DNA of 64,000 bases from Talinum fruticosum (GCA_021018815.1 JAITYX010000033.1:6602516-6666515), one strand, 5' to 3'. Positions 43,397-55,739 are shown, counted from the stretch's first letter. Notes: generated by a model not told the origin, from the letters alone. Translations and numbers: made by a program.

Positions 43397-44931
43397 TTTG
43401 TAATTTAAGTTGAAATAGATTAATAATAATAATGTTTGGCGATTTTATTAATCTTATTTTAGAAATTATTTTAGAATCCTCGGGACATTATTTCATAATT
43501 CAAGAAAATAACAAAAATTAAGGAGAAATATAATTGAGTTTTTGCTAATTTAAATCGAAATGCCGATGAGCAATTTAAGGAGAAATAAAATGGAAAATGA
43601 AAATCGTTGGTAAGTTTGGAGAAATAAAAACTAAAAAATAAATAAAATACCCTTCCAATCGTAGTATGAAAAGACTAAGCTTGAAAGTGGTTTAAAATTT
43701 GACTCTATTGGTCTACAATCGAGAATCTAGATTTGGGGGTCAAGGTACGAAATGTAGGGATAACCCTTCTGTTCCACCCGTCAACAAACGAACTTTACTA
43801 ATTTGAGATGTGATTTTAAGAAACATGTTTCAAGCAAGCATACAATAGGCGAATACTAGAGTTTAAACCAACCAAGGCATGTAAACAAAAGAACAAAAAC
43901 AAATAAAAAAGTAATAAAGGAAAGCGATAAAGGAAAGCGATAAACATAAAATACAATGAGCCGGAGAAATTGAAAGTGATTACATCTTTATACCCACAAT
44001 ACGAAAAGCGATAAAATGTGAAAATTAAATAAATTGTTAAAATCATGAAGGAAATGAACATCCTTAGGTTGTTCCACCTGCCGATCTTGATCTTGAATCG
44101 AATTTGGAAGCGTGACGTGGTGAGCGAGTACTGAAAAGCGGTTTTTCTTTGCGAGTTTAGTACAGGTAGAATGATGTATGAAGTATGATGAAGGTTAGGA
44201 GATCAAATGAGGTGACAGCATTATAGTGAGGGTTAGATGAAAGGAAGCTAAGAGATCGGAAGACCTTAAAGCATTCGAGTAGCTCTTAGCTAGATTTGAG
44301 CAGATGTTTCATTAAACTATTAATCTCTCTTGTTAATATTCAGCAACATTTTGGCATAGGAAATAGCCATCCTCAAAATGAGAGGCTAAGCTCTCTATTT
44401 ATAGTGAAAGGAGTAGGTCACAAAATGACCTAAGGAGCAGCTAAATTAGAAAAAGCTGGACCAAATCACCTTGTATCGGAAATCCCAACGACAGAGCCGA
44501 GAATTGCGGCGCCGACCAAGCAATAACATCGTTTGTTTAAACAAACCTTCTATGTTACAACTGGTCTCTATAGCACTGCGACACTCTGTATGGACAAGTT
44601 AAGCTCCGTGTCTCGGTTGGATGTTGAAGACAGAACATAGTGTTTTGCAAGCGAGTATAGCATGATGCGCGGTGCACCGCCAAGTTTTGACATTGAGCGC
44701 CGACGAGGCTTGGACTAGCCAAAAAAATGGGTTCGTAGGTTGGCCCAAAGCAAATAAGGTTGATTTTTGGTGCTAAAGGGTTTTTTTGTGGTTTATTAGT
44801 ATCCGTCTCGCCCCTCGGACTCCAACCGTTATCCGAATCCGCAAAGAAGACTAGGATTTTGTCACTGAGGCTGACGAGCATAAAATACACAAAATAAAAG
44901 TGATAAGAGTAACACGTTTTCAATGTCTACA
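43397..44931 (-). mobile_element. LTR of gypsy B
   Basis: Non-coding, similar along its length to LTR A (11,780-13,635), including GAAATGTAGGGATAA and TTCCACC(T/C)GCCGAT. On the minus strand it starts TGTAGACATTG at 44,931. Its inner end is cut by CACTA-1, the remainder probably being 13,636-13,825. It directly abuts gag sequence on its right with no polypurine tract visible, so gypsy B looks internally deleted (gag joined to 3' LTR) or the LTR belongs to a copy nested in gag. Confidence 0.7.
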
Positions 44932-46119
44932 AGGTAGTATTTAGAGGAGTTTAGTTAGTATACCTATTAAGGGCATTGACATCTACATCCCTACTCGGTA
45001 TTGCCCGTATTAGAGGTTTTCTTGTCATTATTCTCGTAGTTACATCTATAACTAGCCATGACTTTTGTGGTCGCGACAGATGACTCTTCTTTGATTAGCA
45101 TACCCGTGTCTCTAAGGGTAGTGAAGCTCATAAATGGTAAGAACTTCAAGTGCTGATTATAGGCGGGTCGAAAGATCCTCACGATGATTCCGACTTGATC
45201 CTTCTCGGAAGACCAGTCTTTCATTTGAGCAACCTTTTCCCTTTATCTAGTGCGAATGTTGGTGAAACTCTCTTTCTCCTTATCAATTATAAATCTCAAA
45301 GGGGAACAAGTAGATTAGTGTTATAGGAGTATTGGTGTAGGAACTCCTTACACATATCAATCCAGCTTAGTGATCTTGCATGGGTCAGCTTCATTACACC
45401 ATTTTATCACATCCTTATCGAATGTGTAAGGGAAATGGTGTGGTACGTATCTTCAGGAATGTTCTTAAGAGTCATCGCTCCTATGAAGTTGCGAACATGA
45501 TTGTGGGGATTTTCGAAACCATAAAACTTGATATCCGACATGGTAAATTTTTGGGTAGTTTCCCTTTGGGGATTGAAGTGAATCTCGTTATGTCAATATA
45601 GTGATTGTTGAACATGGAAGACTCTCTTAACATCCTTTCTATCCGACCTACATGTGGATCAGGCTGAGGCTCGGGACCAATTTCTAGAGGAGGTTGACTG
45701 CAAGACGATTCAACAAGTGGTGGTGGTAGAACTCCATCTTCTTTTTCTTTATCTTTCTCCTTCTCCTCATTTTTGTATTTATCCTTCTCCTATTTTTCTG
45801 TTTCTCCTTCTCCTTCTCCTTCTCTTCATTTTTCTATAAAATTAGAAAAATAAGAGAGAGAGTTTCAAACATGGATTCCATTTTTTAATCTCTAGCCTCA
45901 ATTCGGGCTTTTATCTTAGCTAAGGACTCGTTGAGCAAAGAGATGATGGCAAATGAGTATGATCCTTCTTCAAATTAAGGGGAATTGTTGTTTGGTATTG
46001 TCCTTGGATGAATGACTGATCGAACCGATGTTATATGCACTGAAGTTGGTCGCACCGGAGTTGATGGAGGTGTGAACGAGGAGATATGGTATTGGAGTCC
46101 TTAATGAAGCGCTCTAATA
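44932..46119 (-). pseudogene. Gypsy B gag fragment
   Basis: Gag related to gypsy A. Blocks: FMSFTTLRDTGMLIKEESS (44,991-45,224; compare FSTLRNAGMLTKEELS in A) and, at about 45,380-45,600, FDKDVIKWCNEADPCKI matching FDTDIMKWYNAIDPHKI of A. A CT/GA-rich low-complexity tract (45,740-45,835) corresponds to the acidic stretch of A near 9,930-10,020. The right end matches the A region at about 10,245-10,265, where copia-2 interrupts it at 46,119. The left end stops at the codons for LNTT, next to the LTR start. Confidence 0.75.
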
Positions 46120-47500
46120 TGAAGCTTTGCTCTTGAGAGTTTGAATCATCCTAGAGGGAGGTGAATAGGGTGAGAAGGAAATTTTGTAGAATGAAAGGAT
46201 TTTCTCGTAAAGTATGAACTTAGAAAATAGTTATAAGTCCGGAATGAACTCCAAATGACGAGAACACGTAAAATACACGAGAAACCCTCCCGGGGCGAGA
46301 AAACCACCGACAGATGTCAATACGGACACCAAGTCAAATCCAGTATTTTGAATCCACAAAAGTGAAGGACTCGACTCTTACATAATTGCTTCTATAGATA
46401 ATTGAATACAAATTTTCCTAGACCATTGAATACAAATTTTCCTAGACACAAAATACAAAGACAATTGAGTTGAGTTAACCCTCACAGCTCAGTCAAGGGA
46501 TGTTATAAAGAATTTAAGTAATCAAGAGTAATTACAAGACTTCTTCTTTTCAACGTAGAAAGTAAGAACTTAAGTACAGAGTTGAAAGCTAAAGATTGAG
46601 AGAGTAAGATCTAAATAAGTGTTCGAAATAAGTTCATCAATCTTTAAGTCTTGTAGGATGGCCTCTATTTATACTAAGCGGGGTAGAGTAGCCGTTGTGA
46701 CTGATTCGGAATGGGAAGCTTAACTAGCCGTTGCAACGGATAGTCTTAGTCCCTCAACAAAGGAACCATTGTGAATATGAATGTTGTGCTTTAGTCCTTG
46801 GCTTAAAAGGTGGTCCAACGCACTCGTTGTGACTGAAATCTAGGGTGGAAACAACCGTTAGAATCAAAGTTGAAGTGTACCGGATTTAGAAACAAACAAC
46901 CCTAATAGGGTGTCCGAGTCTATCCTAAACAGTGACTTTTCTGTTTCCTAGTGTTTAACGGTTAGAAGCCGATTGCTTTTGCTTTTCAAGAAGAGATTAA
47001 AACCCTTTAATCGACCTACAAAAGCAAATCAAAATGGTACACGAAGTATAAAAATACTTTGGTCCAAGATAAGGCAAGGATAAAAATTAATTCAAATAAT
47101 TAAGCTTAATTATCCTTAACCGTAGTAAATGGAATTTTCTAAGTCTAATATTCAATAGGTTTTAATTTCATTTTGTATCTATTTTTTAGATGATTGAAAG
47201 GTTAAAAATTGTATATGCACGTTACATCTAATTAGTCAGGTAAATAATTTCATTTAATAAATCGACATAGAAAGATGAATTAACGTAATAATTCTTTTTC
47301 GGTGAATGCAAAAAGTCAGAGCTCAAAATAAGTTATGAATGTGAAATTATTTACTCATGACAATTGTTTGAGTTGCATATGAGCGGGTAAAAACCTAGAG
47401 CTGTGTGTTTTACTCAAGAATTACTTTCGAGTAGGTCAAATAATATTAAAAACTTGAATTCAAAACCATAGAGAGATAAAGAGTTATACCCGAGTCTTCA
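46120..47500 (-). repeat. Copia-2 3' LTR
   Basis: 1.38 kb, on the minus strand TGAAGACTCGGG...GCAAAGCTTCA, with CACCCTATTCACC near its end as in copia-1 and TATAAATAG at 46,665-46,673. The polypurine tract lies at 47,501-47,515. Confidence 0.88.
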
Positions 47501-47515
47501 ATCTTCCCTTTTTGA
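47501..47515 (-). promoter_or_regulatory. Copia-2 polypurine tract
   Basis: Minus-strand CATCAAAAAGGGAAGAT immediately before the LTR TG, the counterpart of the copia-1 tract. It fixes the strand of copia-2. Confidence 0.85.
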
Positions 47516-47667
47516 TGAAAGGCATTCAACACTTATAAACAGAGTTAGAAGTTCATATAGTTATGTTTTCATGGCTCATAAATGAATAAGCTGTATGATG
47601 TTATTGGAAGAAATAAGTCGGAATTCGTTATTCGAGCAAATTGATGCTAAAGGTAAATATATCGAGA

Positions 47668-47670
<3 letters not shown>

Positions 47671-47732
<62 letters not shown>
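47671..47732. repeat. TA microsatellite
   Basis: About 31 uninterrupted TA units in the degraded post-pol region of copia-2. Confidence 0.95.
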
Positions 47733-47736
<4 letters not shown>

Positions 47737-48340
47737 TATATTTTAGAGAGAATGAAATAGATATGAGCATGTATCAAAGCAGAAAGAATATAATAACACA
47801 AGTGAATTATGCTAAAAAACAGCTTAATTTCATTACTTAGAATATAAACAATAGAGACATACAAAGACTAATTAAAACAAATCAACAACAGCTAAGTGTC
47901 TCTCCTAGATTTCTCTTAGATATTCTATCCCCATATGCATTTCATAAAAAACAAATAAGGAGGGAAAAGAAGAGATACAGAAATGTTGGACAAAAAAATA
48001 AAATAAAATTCAAGAGGGGGTGGAGCGAGTGCGAGTGGAGGAGGAGGAACAAGGACCCCTTCTTCTGCGACGATCGCTCGGAGATGAAGGCTGCTAGTCA
48101 TGGAATAGGTGGCGAAGGAGAGGAAGTTTTTGTTCTTGTTATGCGGACCTTCGTAGTAGAGGTTCTTCTTCATTTATTTCCTCTTCTAAGCCCTCAACTT
48201 CTTCAACTTAAGATAGCTACACAAATGGTTAAGCCCGGGCTAACCAATGTCCCCATCCTCTTATGAGCCAAACTCGGTGTGTTATGACGAGATAACCTCG
48301 AGGTTCTTTTTCGCTTGGCCTTCATCTTGGCCTCGCTCCA

Positions 48341-48371
<31 letters not shown>

Positions 48372-48375
48372 CTTT
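48341..48375. repeat. CTT microsatellite
   Basis: TTC/CTT repeats, followed by CTTCTCCTT variants to about 48,400; likely expansion of a poly-acidic coding tract. Confidence 0.9.
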
Positions 48376-48936
48376 TCCTTCTTCTCCTTCTTCTCCTTCT
48401 TCCTCTAACTTTGAGTCGGAAGAGCTTAAAGACTACGAGGACGATTCCGAGTTAGAACCAAATTTTGAGTGCTCTACAGCCTTAGATCCGTAGCTTCGGG
48501 AGGTGGTTGATCTAGTCTTCCTGCCGCTTGATGACTTCTTTCATCTCGAGACCAAAGCTGAACTCTTATGTATCTACTTCTAAGCCATCCTTTGAAGCTC
48601 GGTTAATATAGACATGAAAGCTCTGGAATGCACCAAGAGTTGATTATAACTCCTTGGCGACAACAACAAATTGTGAGGCCACCTTCGAAGTAGTTCAAGA
48701 GAAGGGGCTGACTAGAAAGATGAAAGACCAACTGTCAAAAGAAGAGTTTCAGAATTTTAATGTCCATTTTTCTCAAAACTTAGTTTGACTCAGTCATGTA
48801 TCCGAGGTGCTCGAGCACACTCGGAAAAATAACTTGTTACTCAATTTCATCATATTTAAACCGATCGACTAACTATTCACTCGGGACATGTAATAAACAA
48901 TTAAGCGCATAATTTCTCATGCAATCACTCAATTAG

Positions 48937-49515
48937 TCATGCATTCATCATGCCAAGTTCCTTCTTATTAAAGAAAAGTTGATCTTCACTCGGAGGTTTT
49001 GTAAAGATATCAACTAATTGAAATTTGGTAGGAATAAATTCATGTTCAATGTTACCTTTTTTAGAGTGGTCTCTTAGAAAATGATATATGACCTCGATAT
49101 GCTTTGTTTTTGAATGATGAACTGGATTCCTTGTAATGTTAATGGCACTTTGATTGTCACACTTGATGAGAATAGATGTGAATGACAGTCGTAGATCCTT
49201 CAAGTATTTCTTGATCCATAAAATCTTACCACAACAAGCTCTAGGTGCTATGTACTCTGCCTCGGCTATTGATAGAGCAACTGAATTTTACTTCTTTGAG
49301 TGCCAAGAGATAATTGATTGACCCAGAAATTAACATACTTATGATGTACTCTTTCTATCAACCTTATATCCAGCATAATAAACATCTAAGTATCCAATGA
49401 GAGTTAGACTTGAGTCTATAGAGGCCAAGTGTCTAAGTTCCTGCGAGATATCTAAAAACTATCATCACCACAATGAGATGTGATTCTTTTGGATTAGCTT
49501 GAAATCTTGCACATA
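48937..49515 (-). pseudogene. Copia-2 RNase H and pol end
   Basis: The 89-codon block at 48,937-49,203 reads ILIKCDNQSAINITRNPVHH, SKTKHIEVIYHFLRDHSKK and VDIFTKPPSEDQLFF, ending ELGMMNA and a stop, as in copia-1. Upstream (49,204-49,515) the RNase H N-terminal part is present in shifted frames (…SWHSKK, YIAPRACC-like). Similarity to copia-1 stops at about 49,515, where the foreign gypsy segment begins. Confidence 0.9.
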
Positions 49516-51117
49516 AACTGGTGCACTAAGAAACGAAGAGACAAGGTAAGGGAAAGTAGAGAAAGGCTAAAGACTATACCAGGTCGGATTAAGAGCTTCA
49601 CGATAGCGAGTTTGGAGCAAAAGATGGTGGGGGTCATTTTACTTGGAATTTGGGTTGAAATTTGGTGTGGGGGAGTTAAGACATTAGAGAAGAAAGGGGG
49701 AATACTGGGGGTGCAACCAAGATCAGGTTTAAAGGAGGGAATTGCTAAAAGGTGCCTGAAGCTCACAATTTCCCAAAGTAGACACCCTCTAATTGATTCG
49801 AGAGGAGGGGTATACGTTTAATCTTGGTTGGGGCTTAAACTTGGGGATAAAAAATCAAGATGCTAGAGAAAAAGAGGGGTAAATCTTTCATAATGTAGAG
49901 CTAAAAACAAGGAGAGGGGAGTTTGTAACAAAGCATAAAGATAGATCTAAACTAGATCAAGATAAGACATACCACTTGACCAAAGTTTAGGGCTCCTAAT
50001 TTGGTTTAGTGGATAAGACACACCACCACTAAACTAAATTAGACTTTAATGCACCACTTAAACAGGCCAAATTTAGGACAATCATTGAGAGAATTTAGGG
50101 AGATAAAGAGAAAAGCTCAACTTGTGATTAATTGCTAAAAGTCCCGTTGGAATTCTCACACTTAAGTAATTATAATATGGAATTCTTTAAGGTTAACACA
50201 AAGCATCCAATGGTCCATATTACATGATCATCATCCAAAGGCATGAATTGCATTCAGCTAAACAAACACTAAAGTATAAAGCACAAAAGCATAAAGTAAA
50301 AAACTCAAAGCAACTCACAACGGCGAAGGCCGGTGGCTTTCACCAGGCGAGCACATTTCTGGTTGTACTTCCAACGTCCATATCTCCTTAGATGAGGGTC
50401 CATTTACTATTTGAAGGTGATGGTTGGAAAGTTGGGGATGTCCTCTTTCCATGCATATCCATTTTGCATACGTTGACTCAAAATTGAGGGAGATATGACT
50501 CATGTTGTTGACAAAGGTTTAAGCTGGTTGCCCGGTAATGCTGATTTTGATAAAATACACCCAAACCTTTATTGTTTCTTGCTTAAATGGAAAGACCAAG
50601 ACTCCCCTTCATAGGACTCATAAAGAAATTCCTTGCAAAATTTGGGATCACCATCCCTCCTTATTGTTGACTTATGCGGCTTAGAAGTAAACCATGCATG
50701 CGCCTAAATTGGGTAGTTCTAATGCCTTGCATTGGTTGAAACAATGTGATTGTTTTAGCTTGCAAACTCTCTTCCTCCAGATGTAGATCAGCATTGGCCT
50801 CCCCTTAATCATCCTTCCCTGGTAGATTAGAATGTTCCCTCAAATTCTCTAGGGTATTGTCTTCTAAATAAGGGGATAGGTCGACCACATTGAAGCTTGC
50901 TTGAGACACAATAATCTCTAGGAAGGGCAATCTTATATCCATTGTCATTGATCTTCTCCAAGATGTCAAAGGGGTCATCAGCTTTAGGAATGAGTTTCAT
51001 CTACCTCCTTGCTGGAAACCTCTTTTTCCACAGGTGAATCCACACCAAGTCCCACGATCGAAACATAACCTTCTTGTTGTGCTTGTTAGCTTGGTTGGAT
51101 GCATTTGTTTGTTCAAT
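49516..51117 (-). mobile_element. Gypsy fragment replacing copia-2 RT core
   Basis: About 1.6 kb of a different Ty3/gypsy element in the same direction as copia-2. At 51,117 leftward it reads QIEQTNASNQANKHNKKVMF and DLVWIHLWKKRFPARR, then LIPKADDPFDILEKINDNG, YKIALPRDYCVS and, shifted, SFNVVDLSPYLEDNTLENLR: the integrase C-terminal region of a Reina/CRM-like chromovirus. Non-coding sequence follows to 49,516, probably its 3' end or LTR. About 0.75 kb of copia reverse transcriptase is missing at this place. The right junction falls on a Gln codon shared by both proteins. Confidence 0.75.
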
Positions 51118-51682
51118 TTGAGCCACAAGTCTAGCGTTGTTTCTGACTACCAACCCACCTTCATCTAGTTTGTTCTTGAAAACCCATTTGGTTCCTATGA
51201 CTGGGTGGTCGGAAGGTCGTTTGGTCGAGTCTAGACTTGGTTTCTTTCGAATTGATTGAGTTCCTCTTGCATGGCCTTTACCCATTCAGGTTCATTTAGG
51301 GCCTCTAGTGCATTTTTAGGTTCGAGTTAATGAAATGAATGCAGTGAATGCACACAAATTCTGAAGAGAAGAACGAGTTCTTACCCCACTGTTGACATCG
51401 GATAATATGTTTTCTAGTGGATGATTAGAAGCATACTTGAATGCTCTACCTGTTCTCTAATTCACCGGATCTGTAGGCTGAATTGATTGATCTTCGGAGG
51501 TTTGTTCCGAATGAGCTTGTTCAACATTCCGTGCTTGTTCTTGAGTTGTCTCATTCCGAGTTACTTCGTTACGAGTGTCTTTATTCGAGCTGGTTGGGTT
51601 TATTCCTGATAGGCTCATTTTCATCACAATCATCATTTACGGTGAGCTTTAGGTTTGAGAATGATGATTCACTCAGCTTTTC
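51118..51682 (-). pseudogene. Copia-2 reverse transcriptase, N-terminal remnant
   Basis: Reads [39 protein letters not shown] and RNNARLVAQ, then joins the gypsy fragment. The polymerase active site is gone. The part to the right (51,300-51,682) is the variable region between integrase and RT, rich in Asn/Glu/Ser on the minus strand. Non-functional. Confidence 0.88.
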
Positions 51683-52417
51683 CTATTCAATATCATCAAA
51701 CACAACGTGGATGCTTTCTTCCACTTTGTTAGTTCTTTTATTGAAAATGCGATAAGCTTTGCTATGAGAAGAATAACCCGGAAAAATACCTTCATCCGAC
51801 CGAGCATCAAACTTGGTCAGGTGATCCTTACCATTGTTGTGAACAAAACACTTACATCTAAAGAGTTTGAAGTATGAGATATTAGGTTTCTTCCCTTTGT
51901 AGAGCTCGTATGGTGTTTTCTTCAAGATGGGTCCGATGAGGCATCTATTATAGGTGTAGTTTGTGGTGTTTACTACCTCGGCCCAGAAATAGTAGGATAG
52001 ATTATGTTCAATCATCATTGTCCTAGCTATTTCTTTAAGAGCTCTGTTCTTTCTCTCCACTACTCCATTTTGTTGATGAGTTCTTGGTGCTGAGAAGTTG
52101 TGGGAAATACCATTCTTGTCTCAAAACTTTGCAAATTCTGAGTAATTGAACTCCCTTCCATGGTCGGTTTGAATTCTCTAGATCCGAGTCCGAGACTCAA
52201 CTTGGATTTTTCTGCAGAGCTTGCTAAACTCTTTGAATACTTCATTGTTGTGCTTAAGAAAACACACCCAGGTAAATCGTGAGTAATCATCAACAATAAC
52301 TAGTACATATGATTTACCTTTAAGACTCTAAACAGGGATTTCACCACATAATTCCATATGTAGCATTTCAAGCACCTTGAATGTGGAAACTGTCTTCAGA
52401 GATTTGAAAGATGATCT
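51683..52417 (-). pseudogene. Copia-2 integrase, C-terminal two thirds
   Basis: The 125-codon block at 51,683-52,060 reads ERKNRALKEIARTMMIEHN, YYFWAEVVNTTNYTYNRCL and GKKPNISYFKLFRCKCFVHN, then DARSDEGIFPGYSSHSKAY. Unlike copia-1 it is uninterrupted, which helps identify the copia-1 breaks. The block 52,060-52,296 reads THDLPGCVFLSTTMKYSKS and corresponds to the core around VIIDDYSRFTW in a shifted frame. Sequence up to 52,417 encodes the region just before the core; gypsy C is inserted after GATCT (52,413-52,417). Confidence 0.92.
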
Positions 52418-55070
52418 TGTAACGCCCCGATTACCATTACTTAATAATTCCCTAATTCGAGAATATTAGGTAAGGTCGCGGTGGAAGTTAGCGATCGAAG
52501 GCGTCACCGCCGCCCTAATAATAGGACAAGGCTAAAATAAAATACCATAGCACCCTGTGTTTATCGGTTATGCGTAAGTCTTTGAAAGCACTAAATGTTA
52601 TGTTGCACGGGGCCAAGCCCGGCAATATAAATAAACCAATCCCACAGTAGAGTCCTCGTTAAACCTTTATACATTAGACAAGCTAATACAACAGTCTACG
52701 GTAGAAAATACGGAATATTTAATTACATTCCAAAGTCAAACCCGAGAACTTAACGAGGTTGAGAATCACTGTGAGCATCTAATCCCATCATAGCACAATG
52801 ATAACGACATACCCAGCCATGTCTTGCTCCCATCAGGCTTCTTAGGCAATGGACTGTTCACGTATGCTTTTCCTAAAACAAAAACATTAAAATAATTCGA
52901 AAAATGAGTCGAAACTCGATACGAACATTCCTGCGCAGTTAAATAATTTTGAAACACATTGATTGAGCGCGCGCATTTCAATTCATTTTAGTTTGAAATC
53001 GGGGGAGAGAATATAAGTAAAACTTGCTTGCCGGTTATTATCCGAAAGTGGAACCCCTTGATAATTGATACGATCTTAGTAAGGTGCACACCTCCCGGCC
53101 GACCGAGAACCCAAGTTGAAGCCGCGCGGGTTGGGCATAAGCCCCGATTATTGATAATTGATGGGCATAAGCCCCGATAATTGATAATTGGGCGGGGACC
53201 ACTTGATTAGGTGGCAAAACTTAATTTGCAAATGATTCATTATTAGTTATATATATGAGAAATGTTGAGATTTGATGAAACATGTGAGTTTTTGAAAGGT
53301 ACGAGCAATGAACGTACTCGAACCGAGAATGCTTGTTTCTCCCCTTTTCATAAAGTTTGAATTTACCGACTATCCAAGCAACCGAAGTGGCCTCGGTTCT
53401 GTTTCAAATAGATTTCCCTTGTTAATAATGCTTTTCTTGAGTTTTAATACTTGAATTCGTATAATCGTTGGCGACTTGATTCACTTTCTTTATTTATTAA
53501 GTAATCGATTAAACTAAAATTCTTGTTACTCAACTCCCTTGCGCTAATTCCGTTTAGATCTTAATTGAGCATATACTCGTTAAAGTAGTCGATTAGATCA
53601 AGCAATGATATTCACACGAGGTAATGCGTTACGGATTCAAATCAAGAAAATGAAAATACATATATACATGTATATATATATTTGTGCATATATACAAATA
53701 CCTAAACATTTCGTAGATAATATTGTTGTTATTATTATTGTCATTGTTATTGTTATTATTAGATGCAACTAATTCGATTAATTTGCCAAGCCCAACTTAT
53801 CTTTCGATCCTTATTCCTAACGTAATTTCTTTATTTCTCACTTCATCGAATTCAAGCCCATAGCAATTACTCAATCTACCAATGCCTTTCCATAGGAGGC
53901 TTCACGATTAACCAAATTGCTCAAAATTCATACATATACCAACTTAAGGTCATGAGCATTACTTTCACCACAAAATTCACATTCGAAATCACAATTAGGC
54001 ATGCTTAATATTTGAACTATCTTCTCAAACCTCTGCAAGTACACATTAGCTAGTTCAACTTATGCATATACTCGCCCTACGTTTGCTCAATATAGTCATT
54101 CCCCAAAGTCTCGAAATCCATCCAATTACTCAATTACATAACCAAACATCCCTAATTTCGTTCTCTACATTATAATTTCCTAAAAGAAATTACATTGATA
54201 CACAATTAGTCCATCAACCGCCATACCTCGGTCATCCATACCAATCCGAATTTTCCCAAATCAATCCTCAAATTCACTTTACAAATATATTTCTAGATTA
54301 TATACTTCAATTTACCACTACAATTGCTTAAATAAATAAGGAATTTGATAGCTTAGGGTTTAACGTTTACCTTCAAATTTGGAGAGGAGAAGTCGAGGAG
54401 GACAAGCGGGGGTGGCGGTGGACGCCGGCTGCACCGGCAACCACTTGGCGAGGCGGCGACAAACTCCGGCGGCCGCTGCGGCTGGGGTTAGCTGCCAAGC
54501 GAACCGCGGCGGAGGAATCGAACAGCGCCCGCGGGAGGAAGAGAGGGATGGCGAGAGCACGAGCGAGGGAGGGAGCGAGACCGAGGGCGCCGGGCGTCCT
54601 CCTAGCGACGCCGACGCCGGCTTCAGCCGGCGTTGGTGGCGTTTGGTGACCGAGAGAAGACCGCGGCATTGCGAAGGAGCGCGTTGGTGGTGTTTAGTAG
54701 AGAGAAGACCGCGGAGGATGCGAGGAAACGGAGCGGGAGCGGGCACCGCGAGAGCGAGAACCCGCACGAGGCGCGACGGAGAGAGAGGGAGGGAAACAGA
54801 TGGCCGGCGCCGGTCGTCCGGCCGGCGTCGGTCCTGCTGGTGGCCGGAGTAGCAGCACAGACGCGGAGAAAGAGGTGGAGGAGGGCAGGAGGAAGCGAGA
54901 GGGAGCGGGGAAGTGAATTGAGAGAATTTTAGGAGACTCGAAGCTTGCCCGGCATTTCTATCCCCGATTCTATTTTATTTATTTTATTTATTTATTTATT
55001 TATTTATTTTATAAACATTTCCAGATTAATGTAATTCTGGATTTTTCTAAAAAAAATCTGCTTAATTCAC

Positions 55071-55119
<49 letters not shown>

Positions 55120-55486
55120 TGCTTTATTTTTATGTTTATTTTTATGTATTTATTTATTTATTTGTTATTTTTTTGTTACGCTTTAATTTTATTTTATCTT
55201 ACTCGCTGATGTTTATAACTTGTAAATATAATTGCCCGCTTGAAATATAATATTAGCGACCTTGTAATTATATGCCAACTCATGTAAATTTTTGAAATTT
55301 ACATATGCGAAATTTTATAATCATCATTATGAGATTTTATCAAGGCCACTTCGTCGCTCGAGCTGCATAACACGTATACATAAAAATAATTTAAATATGA
55401 AATATCGAATTGAAGTGCACGCGCTCAATTATATTAATCTTGTAATTAATAAGATAGATAATGTGATTTAAGGTCGGGTTGTTACA
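52418..55486 (-). repeat. Gypsy C 3' LTR (left)
   Basis: TGTAACGCCCC...GGTTGTTACA in plus-strand reading. It contains a tandem 28-30-base repeat GGGCATAAGCCCCGAT-TGATAATTG (about 53,135-53,190), a GC-rich patch (54,361-54,930) and ATT/TTTA microsatellites (54,975-55,160). Relative to the right LTR it has an extra local duplication near 54,630-54,715 (GAGAGAAGACCGCGG occurs twice) and a longer ATT run. Open frames in the GC-rich patch run on both strands and are not genes. Confidence 0.92.
55072..55120. repeat. ATT microsatellite
   Basis: ATT run in the left LTR of gypsy C; the matching run in the right LTR (63,602-63,633) is shorter. Confidence 0.95.
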
Positions 55487-55502
55487 GTCTTCCCCCTTAA
55501 AA
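55487..55502 (-). promoter_or_regulatory. Gypsy C polypurine tract
   Basis: Minus-strand TTTTAAGGGGGAAGAC directly before the LTR start TGTAACAACCC. It overlaps the region encoding the Pol C-terminus (FEDET-type end). Confidence 0.85.
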
Positions 55503-55559
55503 TAAGTTTCGTCCTCGAAACTTGCACATTTGACAATAAGGTTTGCGAGACTTAGCTTA

Positions 55560-55735
55560 AGGTAAGTGAGGATACTTATTCCTCATATCTTCCTCGGTTT
55601 CTCATGTGGCTTCTAAGGATGTATGGTTTAGTTCACAAAACTTTAACTCAAGAAGTGCTCTTATTCCGGAGTTTGTTGGCCTTAAAATCTAATATTTGCA
55701 AGTGGACGCTCCTTATATACCCAATTATTAGTGAT
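55560..55735 (-). pseudogene. Gypsy C chromodomain remnant
   Basis: Minus-strand sequence gives, across frames, ERPLANI-DFKANKLRNKST, LVKVLWTNHTSLEATWETEE and DMRNKYP, matching the chromodomain end of Tekay-type Pol (RNK-I-LVKVLW-NH-EEATWE-E-MR-YP). The Trp and the acidic cluster that would contact methylated histone tails are recognisable. In working elements this domain directs integration to chromatin. The frame is broken at several points. Confidence 0.75.
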
Positions 55736-55739
55736 TTTT

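Larger units (their letters stand above)
47516..48930 (-). pseudogene. Copia-2 extra-ORF region, heavily degraded
   Basis: Interval between the pol stop and the LTR, corresponding in position to 38,729-41,383 of copia-1. It contains a TA microsatellite (47,671-47,732) and a CTT run (48,341-48,375) that reads as poly-Glu/Lys on the minus strand, matching the Glu-rich tract of the copia-1 extra ORF. No continuous frame remains. Open frames here that include the TA run are meaningless. Confidence 0.5.
46120..52417 (-). mobile_element. Copia-2, Sirevirus-like element, 3' part
   Basis: Second element of the copia-1 family, on the minus strand, inserted in gypsy B gag. From left: 3' LTR (46,120-47,500), polypurine tract, degraded extra-ORF region, RNase H, a foreign gypsy fragment (49,516-51,117), the start of reverse transcriptase, and integrase up to 52,417 where gypsy C interrupts it. 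Gag, protease and 5' LTR would lie beyond the window. Its proteins are closely similar to copia-1 but its LTR is clearly more diverged. Confidence 0.9.

Noticed and set aside
47576..47864. ORFs with long Tyr-Ile repeats
   Set aside because: Translation of a TA microsatellite.
54360..54932. ORFs of 98-157 codons in the left gypsy C LTR
   Set aside because: Open on both strands in several frames, compositional; the matching region in the other LTR (62,923-63,545) has different frame lengths.
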